Shown one piece after another: positions 31,797 to 40,615 of a DNA stretch of 64,000 bases. Each line of letters begins with the position of its first letter. Position 1 is the stretch's first letter. The notes below the pieces were generated by a model that was given only the letters and a program-made list of their open reading frames with translations, was not told the DNA's origin and searched no databases. The DNA is from CAZJQD01 sp964548165 [NCBI: uncultured bacterium] (GTDB lineage Bacteria; UBA8481), in NCBI GenBank assembly GCA_964548165.1, contig CAZJQD010000013.1, forward strand, positions 1 to 64,000. Direction: 5' to 3'. The position numbers and the translations under genes are program-made.

Positions 31797-32782
31797 TGGC
31801 TGCCGGCGACGCGAAGAACCCGGCGCCCTCCGAGGCGACCGTGGAGGATGTCGTGGTCCGGACCTCCGAGAGCACGCTGGTGAGGAACCGGACGGTCGAG
31901 GAGGTCATGCTCGCGCTGGGCGCGGTGCGAAGCGAGCCGATGAGCCGGCACACGACGCTCCACGTGGGTGGCCCGGCGGAGTGGTACCTGGAGGCGGAGA
32001 ACTTCGATGACATCGCGGTCGCCCGCATCGTGGCGCGCAGTCGTCGGCTCCCGGTCACCTTCATCGGCAATGGATCCAACCTGCTGGTTGCCGACGCCGG
32101 CATCCGGGGCCTCGTGATCAAGGCCACGTCCGCGCTCGCCACCATCACCGACCTCGGGATGGGCCTCCTCCGGGTCGGCGCCGGCGTGCGCCTGCCCGAG
32201 CTCGCGCGCTACTTCCGGGATTCCGGGGTGGGCGGCTTCGAGTGGGGGTTCGGCGTGCCGGGATCCGTGGGCGGCGCCATCTACATGAACGCGGGAACGC
32301 GGGACGGCGAGATGAAGGACGTGATCGAGCGGGTCATCATCGTCGGCAGGGGAGGCGGGCTCGAGGAGCTCCTGCCCGCGGACTGCCAGTTCGCGTACCG
32401 CTCGTCGCGGTTCCAGCGCACCAACGAGCTGATCGTCGCTGCCATCGTCCGGCTCCCGGAGAAGCCCTACAACACCGACGCCGCGCGGCGCGCGCTCGAG
32501 GATCGCAAGCGCACCCAGCCGTTGCAGCTCCCCAACTGCGGCTCGGTCTTCACCAATCCCAAGGGCGACTACGCCGCCCGGCTCATCGAGGAGTGCGGGC
32601 TGAAGGGGCGCAAGGTCGGGGGCGCGGAGATATCCACGCTGCACGCCAACTTCATCGTCAACCGCGGCGGCGCCACGGCTTCCGATGTCCTCGCGCTCAT
32701 CCGTCTCGCTCAGCAGGAGGTGAAGGCCAAGTTCGGCGTGGACCTGCACACCGAGGTCAAGATGCTGGGAGAATGGCCGTGA
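31796..32782 (+). CDS. murB: UDP-N-acetylenolpyruvoylglucosamine reductase MurB
   Basis: A 328-residue flavoprotein that reduces enolpyruvyl-UDP-GlcNAc to UDP-MurNAc. The FAD-binding segments are TLHVGGPAEWYLEAE, FIGNGSNLLVADAGIRGLVI and GVPGSVGGAIYMNAG. The catalytic serine lies in NCGSVFTNPKGDYAARLIE, and the terminal glutamate in VDLHTEVKMLGEW. A 30-residue N-terminal extension precedes the fold. It starts on the last base of the murC stop and overlaps ddl by ten bases. Confidence 0.95.
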   Translation: MAAGDAKNPAPSEATVEDVVVRTSESTLVRNRTVEEVMLALGAVRSEPMSRHTTLHVGGPAEWYLEAENFDDIAVARIVARSRRLPVTFIGNGSNLLVADAGIRGLVIKATSALATITDLGMGLLRVGAGVRLPELARYFRDSGVGGFEWGFGVPGSVGGAIYMNAGTRDGEMKDVIERVIIVGRGGGLEELLPADCQFAYRSSRFQRTNELIVAAIVRLPEKPYNTDAARRALEDRKRTQPLQLPNCGSVFTNPKGDYAARLIEECGLKGRKVGGAEISTLHANFIVNRGGATASDVLALIRLAQQEVKAKFGVDLHTEVKMLGEWP

Positions 32783-33714
32783 AGGTCGCCGTTCTCATGG
32801 GCGGGCTCTCGCGCGAGCGCGATGTCTCGCTGAGGACCGGCGCGGCGGTGGTGGCCGCGGTCGAGAAGCTGGGGCACGAGGTCGTGCCCGTCGATGTCGG
32901 CCCCGATGTGGCCACGGTGCTTGCCCAGGCGCGCCCCGACGTCGCGTTCATCGCCCTGCACGGCCGTGGCGGCGAGGACGGGACCATGCAGGGGCTCCTC
33001 ACGATCCTCGGCATTCCTTTCACGGGTTCCGGCGTTCTCGCCTCGGCGGCCGCCATGGACAAGGCTTTCTCCAAGAGGCTCTTTCGCGCCGCCGGGCTCC
33101 CGGTCGCCGATGGTCTCGTCGTCCAGGCTGGGGATCCGGTGCCCGAACCCTCGTTCCCTCTTCCCTGGATCGTGAAGCCCTCGAACGAGGGGTCGTCGGT
33201 GGGCCTCGTCATCGTGCGCCGCCGGGAGGATCTCGCCCCCGCCCTCGGGGAGGCCGCTCTTCACGATCGCGATATCCTCGTGGAGCGCTTCATCGAAGGC
33301 GTGGAGATCACGGTCGGGATCCTGGGGGGCGATGAGCCGTTTGCCCTGCCTGCCATCGAGATCGCGCCGAAATCGGGCGTCTACGACTACGCGTCCAAGT
33401 ACACCAAGGGCGCCACCGAGTACATCATCCCGCCGCGCCTGCCGGCCGGCGAGATCGCCCGCTGCCAGGCCCTCGCTCTCGCCGCGCACCAGGTGCTCGG
33501 CTGCCGCGGCGTGAGTCGCGTCGACCTGCTCGTCAATTCCGACGGCCCGGTCATCCTGGAGGTCAACACGATCCCGGGCATGACCGAGACGTCGCTCCTG
33601 CCCAAGGCCGCGGCCGCGCATGGCCTTCCTTTCCACGAGATGATCGGGCGCATCATCGGCTGGGCGTTGGAGGGGCGAGAGCGGTCCGCATCGGAACCGG
33701 GGCGAGAACGATGA
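32773..33714 (+). CDS. ddl: D-alanine--D-alanine ligase
   Basis: A 313-residue ATP-grasp enzyme making D-Ala-D-Ala, the substrate that MurF would normally add. It shows VLMGGLSRERDVSLRTG, ALHGRGGEDGTMQGLL, PFTGSGVLASAAAMDK, VKPSNEGSSVGLV, LVERFIEGVEITVGI and the metal-binding ILEVNTIPGMTETSL. All active-site segments are present. Its intact state makes the loss of MurF chemistry next door more puzzling. The ATG at 32773 lies inside the end of murB. Confidence 0.95.
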   Translation: MAVKVAVLMGGLSRERDVSLRTGAAVVAAVEKLGHEVVPVDVGPDVATVLAQARPDVAFIALHGRGGEDGTMQGLLTILGIPFTGSGVLASAAAMDKAFSKRLFRAAGLPVADGLVVQAGDPVPEPSFPLPWIVKPSNEGSSVGLVIVRRREDLAPALGEAALHDRDILVERFIEGVEITVGILGGDEPFALPAIEIAPKSGVYDYASKYTKGATEYIIPPRLPAGEIARCQALALAAHQVLGCRGVSRVDLLVNSDGPVILEVNTIPGMTETSLLPKAAAAHGLPFHEMIGRIIGWALEGRERSASEPGRER

Positions 33715-34550
33715 GCGCTCGGGAGTCGGGCGGCGGGGCCGTCAGGGGGCAGAAGGTCGCCGGGCGGGGCCGCCGATCGTCGGCAGTGGCGTCGACCTCG
33801 GGCGGGGGAGGCGGGGTCTCGCGTGAGACCACCGAGAAGCTGGCCACCGTGATCGCCGGCGCCATCCTCCTGGCCGTGATCGCGGGCGCCGGAATTCTCC
33901 TCGTGGCGATGGGCGGCAAGGCGTATCGCTACGTGGTCGCCACCGACCGGCTCCTCGTGGAGGAGCTCGAGGTCGAGGGCCTGGCCGCGTTGACGCCGGA
34001 GGAGATCATTCGCCTCGCCGGGATACAGAAGCGCGTCTCGATCCTCGACGTGGATCTCGCCGCCGCCGCCGCGCGCGTGAGAACTCACCCCCGGGTGGCG
34101 ACGGCCGTCGTGGAACGACACCTGCCGCGCCGGATCGTGATCCGGGTCTCCGAGCGCGTCCCGGTTGCTCTCATCCAGCAGGACGGCGTCATCAAGGGCA
34201 TCGACGTCTCCGGGACGGTCGTCCCGCTGATCCCGACCCGGGAGAACGTCAAGGGCCCCATCCTCACCGGCAGCATCACCCAGGCCTCGCCCGAGCTCCT
34301 CCAGGACGCCCTGACCGTGCTGGACCTCCTGCGTCCCGACCTGGTGCCCCGCATCTCCGAGCTCCGCATGGACAACACCGGCGGCGTCACGCTCCTGACG
34401 ACCGGCACCCCCATCGTCATTCGGCTGGGCCGCGGTGAGATGCCCGGGAAGGTGGAGCGCCTGCGCGCCGCTCTCAAGCTCTTCGAGGAGCGCAACGAGC
34501 AGAAGGAATACATCGATCTCCGCTTCCAGGACATCGTCACTCGTCCCTAG
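33711..34550 (+). CDS. ftsQ: Cell division protein FtsQ
   Basis: A 279-residue bitopic protein. A basic, Gly/Ser-rich cytoplasmic tail of about 40 residues is followed by a transmembrane helix (VIAGAILLAVIAGAGILLVAM). A POTRA domain comes next (LLVEELEVEGLAALTPEEIIRLAG, HPRVATAVVERHLPRRIVIRVSERVPVA), and then an FtsQ beta domain. It scaffolds the FtsQLB complex. It is the last gene of the cluster; no ftsA or ftsZ follows, and the next gene is on the opposite strand. It overlaps ddl by four bases. No terminator with a T-tract was seen in the 200 bases after it. Confidence 0.9.
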   Translation: MSARESGGGAVRGQKVAGRGRRSSAVASTSGGGGGVSRETTEKLATVIAGAILLAVIAGAGILLVAMGGKAYRYVVATDRLLVEELEVEGLAALTPEEIIRLAGIQKRVSILDVDLAAAAARVRTHPRVATAVVERHLPRRIVIRVSERVPVALIQQDGVIKGIDVSGTVVPLIPTRENVKGPILTGSITQASPELLQDALTVLDLLRPDLVPRISELRMDNTGGVTLLTTGTPIVIRLGRGEMPGKVERLRAALKLFEERNEQKEYIDLRFQDIVTRP

Positions 34551-34748
34551 CAGTCTTCTCAGAATTGAACCACGGAAACACGGCGAGCGTCACGGTTCGG
34601 CATCGAAACCCTTGAGGAGAGAGCGTGCCACCTGGGTTCCACGAGGCGTGCAATCTCGCCGAAGGGCCAGCGCACAGCACCTGCCTCCAGGCCGGCCTCG
34701 TCCGTGTCGCTGTGACTCTCTACCAGGAATTTCCCTGGAGGGTCCGGG

Positions 34749-35846
34749 CTATTGGGCGGCCTTCGAGACGACGCGCGCGACCTCGGCAATCTGATCCGGC
34801 GTCAGCTCCGGGAATATCGGGATCGAGAGCACCTCGGCGGCCGCGGACTCGGCGACCGGGAAGTCACCGGCCTTGTAACCGAGATCGCTGTGGGCCTTCT
34901 GGAGGTGAACGGGGATGGGGTAGTGAATGCCGTGCTGGATCTCGGCGGCCGTCAGCGCTGCCGAGACCTGTTCGCGGTTCTTCACGCGGATGGCATAGAC
35001 GTGGAAGACGTGGCGCGCCCAGCTCTGTACCGTCGGCACCCGTACCTTGGAATTCTTGAAGGCCTCCGCGTAGAGCCCCGCATTCCTGATCCGCGACTCC
35101 GTCCAGGCTTCGATGTATTTCATCTTCACGCCGAGGACAGCTCCCTGGAGACCTTCCAGCCTGTAATTGAAGCCCTTGAGATCGTGGTAGTATTTCTTCT
35201 CCTGGCCCCAGTCGCGGAGCATGCGCATGATCTTGACGTAGTCAGGATTGGACGTCGTGACGGCGCCGCCCTCGCCGTAGGCGCCGAGGTTCTTGCCGGG
35301 GTAGAAGCTGAAGCATCCCATGTTGCCGATGGAGCCGACGGGGCGGCCCTTGTACCGTGCTCCGTGCGCCTGCGCCGCATCCTCGATGACGACGAGGTTG
35401 TGCTTCTTCGCGATCGCGAGAATGGGATCCATGTCTGCGGGGTGACCGTAGAGATGGATGGGCATGATGGCCTTGGTGCGAGGCGTGATCGCGGCCTCGA
35501 CCTTGGCGGGATCCATGCAGAACGAGGCATCATCGATATCAACGAAGACGGGCCTGGCGCCCGTGTAGCAGATGGCGGAGACCGTCGCGACGAACGTGAA
35601 CGGGGCCGTGATGACCTCGTCGCCGGCCCCGACGCCGGCCGCGAGGAGGGCCAGGTGGAGGGCGCTGGTGCCCGAGTTGGAACCGACGGCCTCCGTGGTG
35701 CCCGCGTACTGGGCGAACTGCTTCTCGAAAGCGGCGACCTTGGGACCGAGGATGTAGGCGGTCATGCCGAGCGTCTCGAGGACGGCGGCGTCGATCTCGG
35801 GCTTGATCGAGAGGTACTGGGCCTTGAGGTCAACGAACGGGATCAT
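34749..35846 (-). CDS. DegT/DnrJ/EryC1-family sugar aminotransferase
   Basis: A 365-residue PLP enzyme that aminates a keto group on a nucleotide sugar for surface polysaccharide or glycan synthesis. It has FVDLKAQYLSIKPEIDAAV at the N-terminus, GSNSGTSALHLALLAAG, FVDIDDASFCMDP, VIEDAAQAHGARYKG and the PLP lysine in SFYPGKNLGAYGEGG. The best resemblance is to WbpE/PglE-type 3- or 4-aminotransferases. A remnant of a hexapeptide acetyltransferase, the usual partner in such pathways, lies directly upstream. Use in flagellar glycosylation is possible given the Maf-like genes nearby, but this is inference. Confidence 0.9.
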   Translation of the reverse strand: MIPFVDLKAQYLSIKPEIDAAVLETLGMTAYILGPKVAAFEKQFAQYAGTTEAVGSNSGTSALHLALLAAGVGAGDEVITAPFTFVATVSAICYTGARPVFVDIDDASFCMDPAKVEAAITPRTKAIMPIHLYGHPADMDPILAIAKKHNLVVIEDAAQAHGARYKGRPVGSIGNMGCFSFYPGKNLGAYGEGGAVTTSNPDYVKIMRMLRDWGQEKKYYHDLKGFNYRLEGLQGAVLGVKMKYIEAWTESRIRNAGLYAEAFKNSKVRVPTVQSWARHVFHVYAIRVKNREQVSAALTAAEIQHGIHYPIPVHLQKAHSDLGYKAGDFPVAESAAAEVLSIPIFPELTPDQIAEVARVVSKAAQ

Positions 35847-35974
35847 GAGGGTCTCCTTGGCGAGCTACGACGGTCGGATCGGACGTAGCCGATGGGGCAA
35901 CGGGACGGGTTTTCGAGATCCTCCCGGGGGATGACGACGTCCTGGCCGAGCCGGACGGATGGGGCGATGGGCAT
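35843..35974 (-). pseudogene. N-terminal remnant of a hexapeptide-repeat acetyltransferase
   Basis: A 43-codon frame reading MPIAPSVRLGQDVVIPREDL, then ENPSRCPIG and an unrelated Arg/Ser-rich end. The first 32 residues match the start of WbbJ/WbpD-type nucleotide-sugar N-acetyltransferases (about 190 residues), which often precede DegT aminotransferase genes. The remaining hexapeptide repeats are missing and there is no room for them, so a deletion is likely. The frame overlaps the aminotransferase start (ATGA) and may survive as a translational leader. The match rests on one short segment. Confidence 0.42.
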
Positions 35975-36064
35975 TGCGACCTCGATGCGATCTCTGACAG
36001 CGGCTATCGTAGTGCCCACCGCCTTGCAGTCAAGTTTCTCCGCCCCCCGCGATCGCGCGGAGGA

Positions 36065-36093
36065 TGGACTCGCGCGTCCTCGACCGGGATAAT
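36065..36093 (+). promoter_or_regulatory. Candidate promoter of the DUF4914-like gene, leaderless
   Basis: TGGACT (36065-36070) and GATAAT (36088-36093) are spaced by 17 bases. The -10 box ends 8 nt before the ATG at 36102, and no ribosome site is present. The messenger would start at or next to the initiation codon. Confidence 0.5.
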
Positions 36094-36101
36094 GCGAGAC
36101 C

Positions 36102-38039
36102 ATGAAGACCAAGACTCCTGTCCTTGATTCGCTTCACCTCCCCCCCGATGCCCGCGCCGTCCTCGACGCTGCTCCCTACGTCGTCATGCCGGCGACTCTT
36201 GCCGAGATGGTCGACATCGCCTGCGGTGGGCCCGGGAGCAACACGTTCGAGGTGGCCTACGAGGTTCCGGGACGGGGCAAGGTTGTCGAGGCCGTCGTGG
36301 CGCGGGTCCGCAACGGCGTCGCCGCCAACTATCCCGAGCCCTACATGCGGCGGCGCGACGCGGACTGCATGGTCATCGCCGACGTCCTGCCGACCAACAA
36401 GAAGCTCTACAAGGATCGCTACGGGTCTGATTTCGCCTCGACCAGGACGGAGACCCTGGAGTGGCTCAAGACCCAGCCCCTGGCCGTCGTTCCCTACACC
36501 GCAGGGCGCAAGAAGATGGGCGTGGACTCCGTCGTCATCGCGCCCGCCAATGCCGGCTTCTTCCTCTTCGGCCTCGCGCTCCTGCAGGGCTACCTGACCT
36601 CGGAAGAGCTCGGGCCGGACTTCGATCCGCGCGCCGTCATCTACATTGCCCCGCCGTTCCGCCACACGCACTTCGGCGGGAAGCAGGTGGTCGTGCACAA
36701 CCGCGGCGACCGCGTGCACGAGATGTTCGCCTACAACCTCTACCCGGGCCCCAGCGCGAAGAAGGGCGTCTACGGGATGCTCCTGTCCCTGGGCGAGCTG
36801 GAGGGATGGGTGACCACGCACTGCTCGACCGTCCAGGTCGTCACGCCGTATGACAACGCCGTGACGCTCATGCACGAGGGCGCCTCGGGTGGCGGCAAGA
36901 GCGAGATGCTGCAGCAGGCTCACCGGCAGGCCGACGGCCGACTGCTCCTGGGGGAGAACCTCAAGACGGGCGAGCGCCGCTACCTCCAGATCCCGCGCAC
37001 CTGCGAACTGCGCCCCGTGACCGACGACATGGCGCTCTGCCATCCCTCGCTCCAGACCGGCGACGGCAAGCTGACCGTCGTGGACGCCGAGGACGCGTGG
37101 TTCGTCCGGGTCGATCACATCGACGATTACGGGATCGATCCCCAGCTGGAGAAGCTCTGCGCGAAGCCGCCCGAGCCCCTGCTCTTCCTCAATATCGACG
37201 CGGTCCCGGATGGCCGCGCGATGATCTGGGAGCACATTCTCGACTCGCCCGGCAAGCCCTGCCCGAATCCGCGCGTCGTCCTGCCGCGCCGCATCGTGCC
37301 GCAGATCGTCAGCGATCCGGTCGCCGTCGACATCCGGTCGATGGGCGTGCGCGTTCCCCCGTGCACGCGCGAGAATCCCAGCTACGGCATTCTCGGGCTC
37401 TTCCACGTCCTGCCGCCCGCGCTCGCCTGGCTCTGGCGGCTCGTGGCGCCCCGCGGCCACGCCAACCCGTCGATCGTCGGCAGTGACGCGATGGGGAGCG
37501 AGGGCGTGGGATCGTACTGGCCGTTCGCGACGGGACGGCGCGTGGACCAGGCGAACCTCCTCTTGAAGCAGATCCTCGAGACGCCACGTGTCCGCTACAT
37601 CCTGGCGCCCAACCAGCACATCGGCGCCTGGAAGACGGGGTTCATGCCCCAGTGGGTGGCCCGCGAGTACCTGGCGCGGCGCGGCAGCGCGCGCTTCAAG
37701 CCTCACCAGCTTCGCGCCGCGCGTTGCCCCCTGCTCGGGTATGCCATCTACCACATGCAGGTGGAAGGAGCGACGATCCCGCACTGGTTCCTGCAGGTCG
37801 AGACCCAGCCGGAGGTCGGCAAGACCGGCTACGACGCCGGCGCCGTGATCCTCACGGAGTTCTTCCGGAAGCAATTGGCGAAGTTCCAGGAGCCCGATCT
37901 CCTGCCCGAGGGCCGGCGCATCATCGATTGCATGATCGACGGCGGCACGCTGGGAGATTTCATCCGGCTCGCGCCCCAGGACGACCTGCCGATGCCGGAG
38001 GACCTCCCGGCGGACACGCCGCCCACCATGGAGTTCTGA
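36102..38039 (+). CDS. P-loop protein, probable DUF4914 family
   Basis: A 645-residue soluble protein without signal peptide or membrane segments. A kinase-type phosphate loop, HEGASGGGKSEM, lies near residue 265. It follows a region (VIAPANAGFFLFGLALLQGYL, PPFRHTHFGGKQVVVHN) that recalls the layout of ATP-dependent phosphoenolpyruvate carboxykinases. Downstream motifs include LLFLNIDAVPDGRAMIWEHI and PNPRVVLPRRIVPQIV. I believe it belongs to the uncharacterised DUF4914 family, but this is from memory. The reaction is unknown. It stands alone between a divergent aminotransferase and argJ. Confidence 0.6.
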   Translation: MKTKTPVLDSLHLPPDARAVLDAAPYVVMPATLAEMVDIACGGPGSNTFEVAYEVPGRGKVVEAVVARVRNGVAANYPEPYMRRRDADCMVIADVLPTNKKLYKDRYGSDFASTRTETLEWLKTQPLAVVPYTAGRKKMGVDSVVIAPANAGFFLFGLALLQGYLTSEELGPDFDPRAVIYIAPPFRHTHFGGKQVVVHNRGDRVHEMFAYNLYPGPSAKKGVYGMLLSLGELEGWVTTHCSTVQVVTPYDNAVTLMHEGASGGGKSEMLQQAHRQADGRLLLGENLKTGERRYLQIPRTCELRPVTDDMALCHPSLQTGDGKLTVVDAEDAWFVRVDHIDDYGIDPQLEKLCAKPPEPLLFLNIDAVPDGRAMIWEHILDSPGKPCPNPRVVLPRRIVPQIVSDPVAVDIRSMGVRVPPCTRENPSYGILGLFHVLPPALAWLWRLVAPRGHANPSIVGSDAMGSEGVGSYWPFATGRRVDQANLLLKQILETPRVRYILAPNQHIGAWKTGFMPQWVAREYLARRGSARFKPHQLRAARCPLLGYAIYHMQVEGATIPHWFLQVETQPEVGKTGYDAGAVILTEFFRKQLAKFQEPDLLPEGRRIIDCMIDGGTLGDFIRLAPQDDLPMPEDLPADTPPTMEF

Positions 38040-38097
38040 TCGTCCAGGGGCCCTGGCGATGCTGGCGGGAAACGGCGCGTTCTGCTAAGTTCGCGCC

Positions 38098-39273
38098 ATG
38101 ACTGACAACCGCACCGGAGTGACGTTTCCCGAGGGATTTCGAGCCGTGGCCGTGGAGGCCGCCATCAAGAAGCCTGGTCGCGATGACCTCATGCTGCTCG
38201 TTTCCGAGCGTGCCTCGACCGCGGCGGCGGTCTTCACGACCAACCAGTTCGCGGCGGCGCCCGTAGTCCTGGATCGCGAGATCATGACGCATGGAACCTC
38301 CATCCGCGCCGTCGTCTGCAACGCGGGCAACGCCAACGCCGGGACCGGAGCGACCGGGCTCGCCGACGCGCGCCGCATGAGCGCGCTCGTGGCGGAGGCC
38401 CTGGGAGTACCGATGGGCGCCGTCCTGGTGTCTTCCACGGGCGTCATTGGTCGGCCGCTCCCGATGGATCGCATGGAGAAGGGGATCCGGGCGGCGGCGG
38501 CGAAGGTGAGGATGGAGTCCGACGGGGCCGCGGCCGCGCGCGCGATCATGACGACGGACACGGTGCCGAAGACGGCCGAGCGGACGGTCGGGGACGCGAA
38601 GATCGGCGGGATGTGCAAGGGCGCCGGCATGATCCATCCCGGCATGGCCACGATGCTCGGGTTCATCACCACCGACGCGCAGGTGCCTCGCAAGGAATTG
38701 CAGGCCATGCTGGCTCATGCCGTCGAGCGCACGTTCAACTGCATCAGTATCGACAACGACATGTCGACGAACGACTCGGTCTTTCTCCTCGCCAACGGCG
38801 CCGCAGGCCCCGTCGATCACGGCGCGTTTCAAACCGCGCTCGAGGACCTCTGCCGCGAGCTCGCGCTCAAGATCGTCGCCGACGGCGAGGGCGCCACGAA
38901 GATCGTCACCATCGCGGTCACGGGCGCGCGCAGTGACGCCGACGCGATCATGGCCGCCGACGCCGTGGCGACCTCGATGCTGGTGAAGACCGCGCTCCAC
39001 GGCAACGATCCCAACTGGGGGCGGATCCTTGCGGCGGTGGGACGCAGCGGGGCCGCGATTGACACGGAACGTATCCGCATCATCCAGCAGGGGGTCGTCC
39101 TTTTCGAATCGGGTCTCCCGACGGTCGTGGACATGCCGGCCCTGGAGGCGAAGGTTCGCGAGCGCGAGATCGAGATCCGCGTCGAGATCGGGCTGGGTTC
39201 TCATGACCGCACCGTCTGGACCAGCGATCTCTCCAAGGAATACGTCGCCATCAACGCCGAATACACGACCTGA
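38098..39273 (+). CDS. argJ: Bifunctional glutamate/ornithine acetyltransferase ArgJ
   Basis: A 391-residue enzyme of the cyclic arginine pathway that moves acetyl from N-acetylornithine to glutamate. It is an Ntn-type hydrolase fold that cleaves itself. The site A184-T185 in KGAGMIHPGMATMLGFITTDA gives the N-terminal threonine nucleophile of the beta chain. Other marks are VVCNAGNANAGTGATG, VSSTGVIGRPLPMDRM, TDTVPKTAER and GNDPNWGRILAAVGRSG. No other arginine gene is nearby. A TAAGTT box ends six bases before the ATG and no ribosome site is visible, so a leaderless transcript is possible. Confidence 0.96.
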   Translation: MTDNRTGVTFPEGFRAVAVEAAIKKPGRDDLMLLVSERASTAAAVFTTNQFAAAPVVLDREIMTHGTSIRAVVCNAGNANAGTGATGLADARRMSALVAEALGVPMGAVLVSSTGVIGRPLPMDRMEKGIRAAAAKVRMESDGAAAARAIMTTDTVPKTAERTVGDAKIGGMCKGAGMIHPGMATMLGFITTDAQVPRKELQAMLAHAVERTFNCISIDNDMSTNDSVFLLANGAAGPVDHGAFQTALEDLCRELALKIVADGEGATKIVTIAVTGARSDADAIMAADAVATSMLVKTALHGNDPNWGRILAAVGRSGAAIDTERIRIIQQGVVLFESGLPTVVDMPALEAKVREREIEIRVEIGLGSHDRTVWTSDLSKEYVAINAEYTT

Positions 39274-39281
39274 CCGCTTCC

Positions 39282-39399
39282 GGGGTCGGGTTGCCACATG
39301 GTCCCATCCGACGATCCTGTTGCGACCGCTCGAAAATAATTACGCTACCAGGATTGGACTCCCGGAGTGGGAATCGAGGCCATGTGGCAGCCTGACACC
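39282..39399. repeat. Inverted-repeat intergenic element, copy C
   Basis: A 118-bp element fills the gap between the convergent argJ and FecR-domain genes. It starts 8 nt after the argJ stop and ends 4 nt before the other stop. The 20-base arms at 39282-39301 and 39380-39399 are inverted copies with 17 of 20 matches. The right end reads GCAGCCTGACACC. The inner arm (CCACATGG/CCATGTGG) is unlike that of the other copies. Confidence 0.7.
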
Positions 39400-39403
39400 A
39401 TGA

Positions 39404-40615
39404 CTACTGCAAGGAGTCGTGGATCTGCCGGATATCGGTGGGCGAAAACTGGATCCAGCTGATCGTTCCACCATTGATGGGATGGGCGCTGTCCAGGTTT
39501 GAATACGTGACGAATCCCGACAGGAAGCTGGAGAGCGATGAGGAGAGCGTGTTGAAATTTCCAATAGAGAAATTCGAAAGGCTGAAGAGGGAGGCGCGTG
39601 TGCCTTCGCTGACCCGGTCGATGGCGCTCCCGAAGATGCCGCCCTGCAGGTTATGAACCTGGTGAGTGACGGTCCGGTTCTGGTCGTGGAGGGCACCCGC
39701 CAGGCCGCCAGGCCCACCCGGTAACCCGCCCGGACCTCCCAGGAACTGTCCGCCGCCCAGGGGGCCAAAGCCCCCGCCCGCGGGATTGATCAGCGCGGAT
39801 GTCGGCACCTGGAAGCTCCAGGTCTGGCCACCGGTGATGAGGGCGGCCGGAGAGTTAAGGTTATCCAGAGTCACGGCCTCGACGTCGCCCTGCGAGACGC
39901 CGATGACGCCGTCCACGTTCGTTACCCCGGAGTTCACCGTGAAGATCTGGCCCGTCGATCGCAACTGGAAGCCGGTCGCTCCCGTCCGGTCGGCGGGAGG
40001 AATTCCCACCTGGAACGTTCCGACCGGTTGGTCGTTGGGGCCCAGGAACTGGAGATTCACGAGGGGCCCTCCATTCGGTGAGGGCAGGACTTCCACGGCG
40101 AAGCGATCGACCGGCTGGACCTGCCCCGCGCCGAACGCGGAGAACCACTCGGTGCCGCGGACCGCGGTGACGGCGACCGGGGTGACGAGGCGATACGAGG
40201 AGGTCGCGCGCACGCGGTGGTTGATGCTATGCACGACCCCGGCCAACTGGATGATCGTGATGTTCTCGGCCTGCCCGCGCGAAGGAATGACGCCCGCGAA
40301 TCGACCCGTCGTGCTTCGGCGCTCGGCGTGGGCCACGACGATGGTCGTGTTGCTGCCCAGGAGCGCATGATTGTCGCGCGAGACGCGGATGATGCAGGAG
40401 GAGTTCGCCGCGGTACGGACGGAGTCGCCCACGCGTAACGGCATGCGCTCATGGGCGATCGTCCATTCCCGCGCACCCGCCGCCTTGTACTGGACCGTGC
40501 CCCGCGCGTTCAGGATGCTGAAGGTCATCGGCGTCTCTGCGCCGACGTACTGGCCCAGGCTGCAGGCGACCAGGACGACCGCGAGGATGCGCAGGATTGC
40601 CAGCGAGCGATTCAT
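39404..40615 (-). CDS. FecR-domain exported protein
   Basis: A 403-residue protein with a signal peptide (SLAILRILAVVLVACSLG, cleavage near residue 26). A FecR-type domain runs over about residues 30-170 (ARGTVQYKAAGAREWTIAHERMPLRVGDSVRTAANSSCIIRVS, TPVAVTAVRGTEWFSAF). The middle contains a Gly/Pro-rich linker with GGPGGLPGGPGGLAG. The C-terminal 100 residues are Ser/Asn-rich and unrecognised. Here the domain is periplasmic and probably structural rather than an anti-sigma sensor, since no cytoplasmic or transmembrane part exists. Its start overlaps the stop of the beta-barrel gene by one base, indicating joint expression. Confidence 0.8.
   Translation of the reverse strand: MNRSLAILRILAVVLVACSLGQYVGAETPMTFSILNARGTVQYKAAGAREWTIAHERMPLRVGDSVRTAANSSCIIRVSRDNHALLGSNTTIVVAHAERRSTTGRFAGVIPSRGQAENITIIQLAGVVHSINHRVRATSSYRLVTPVAVTAVRGTEWFSAFGAGQVQPVDRFAVEVLPSPNGGPLVNLQFLGPNDQPVGTFQVGIPPADRTGATGFQLRSTGQIFTVNSGVTNVDGVIGVSQGDVEAVTLDNLNSPAALITGGQTWSFQVPTSALINPAGGGFGPLGGGQFLGGPGGLPGGPGGLAGALHDQNRTVTHQVHNLQGGIFGSAIDRVSEGTRASLFSLSNFSIGNFNTLSSSLSSFLSGFVTYSNLDSAHPINGGTISWIQFSPTDIRQIHDSLQ

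Noticed and set aside
34551-34748. The gap between ftsQ and the DegT gene, with a GAACCACGGAAACACGG stretch, as a repeat or RNA gene.
   Set aside because: No second copy, pairing or conserved RNA pattern could be seen in the window.
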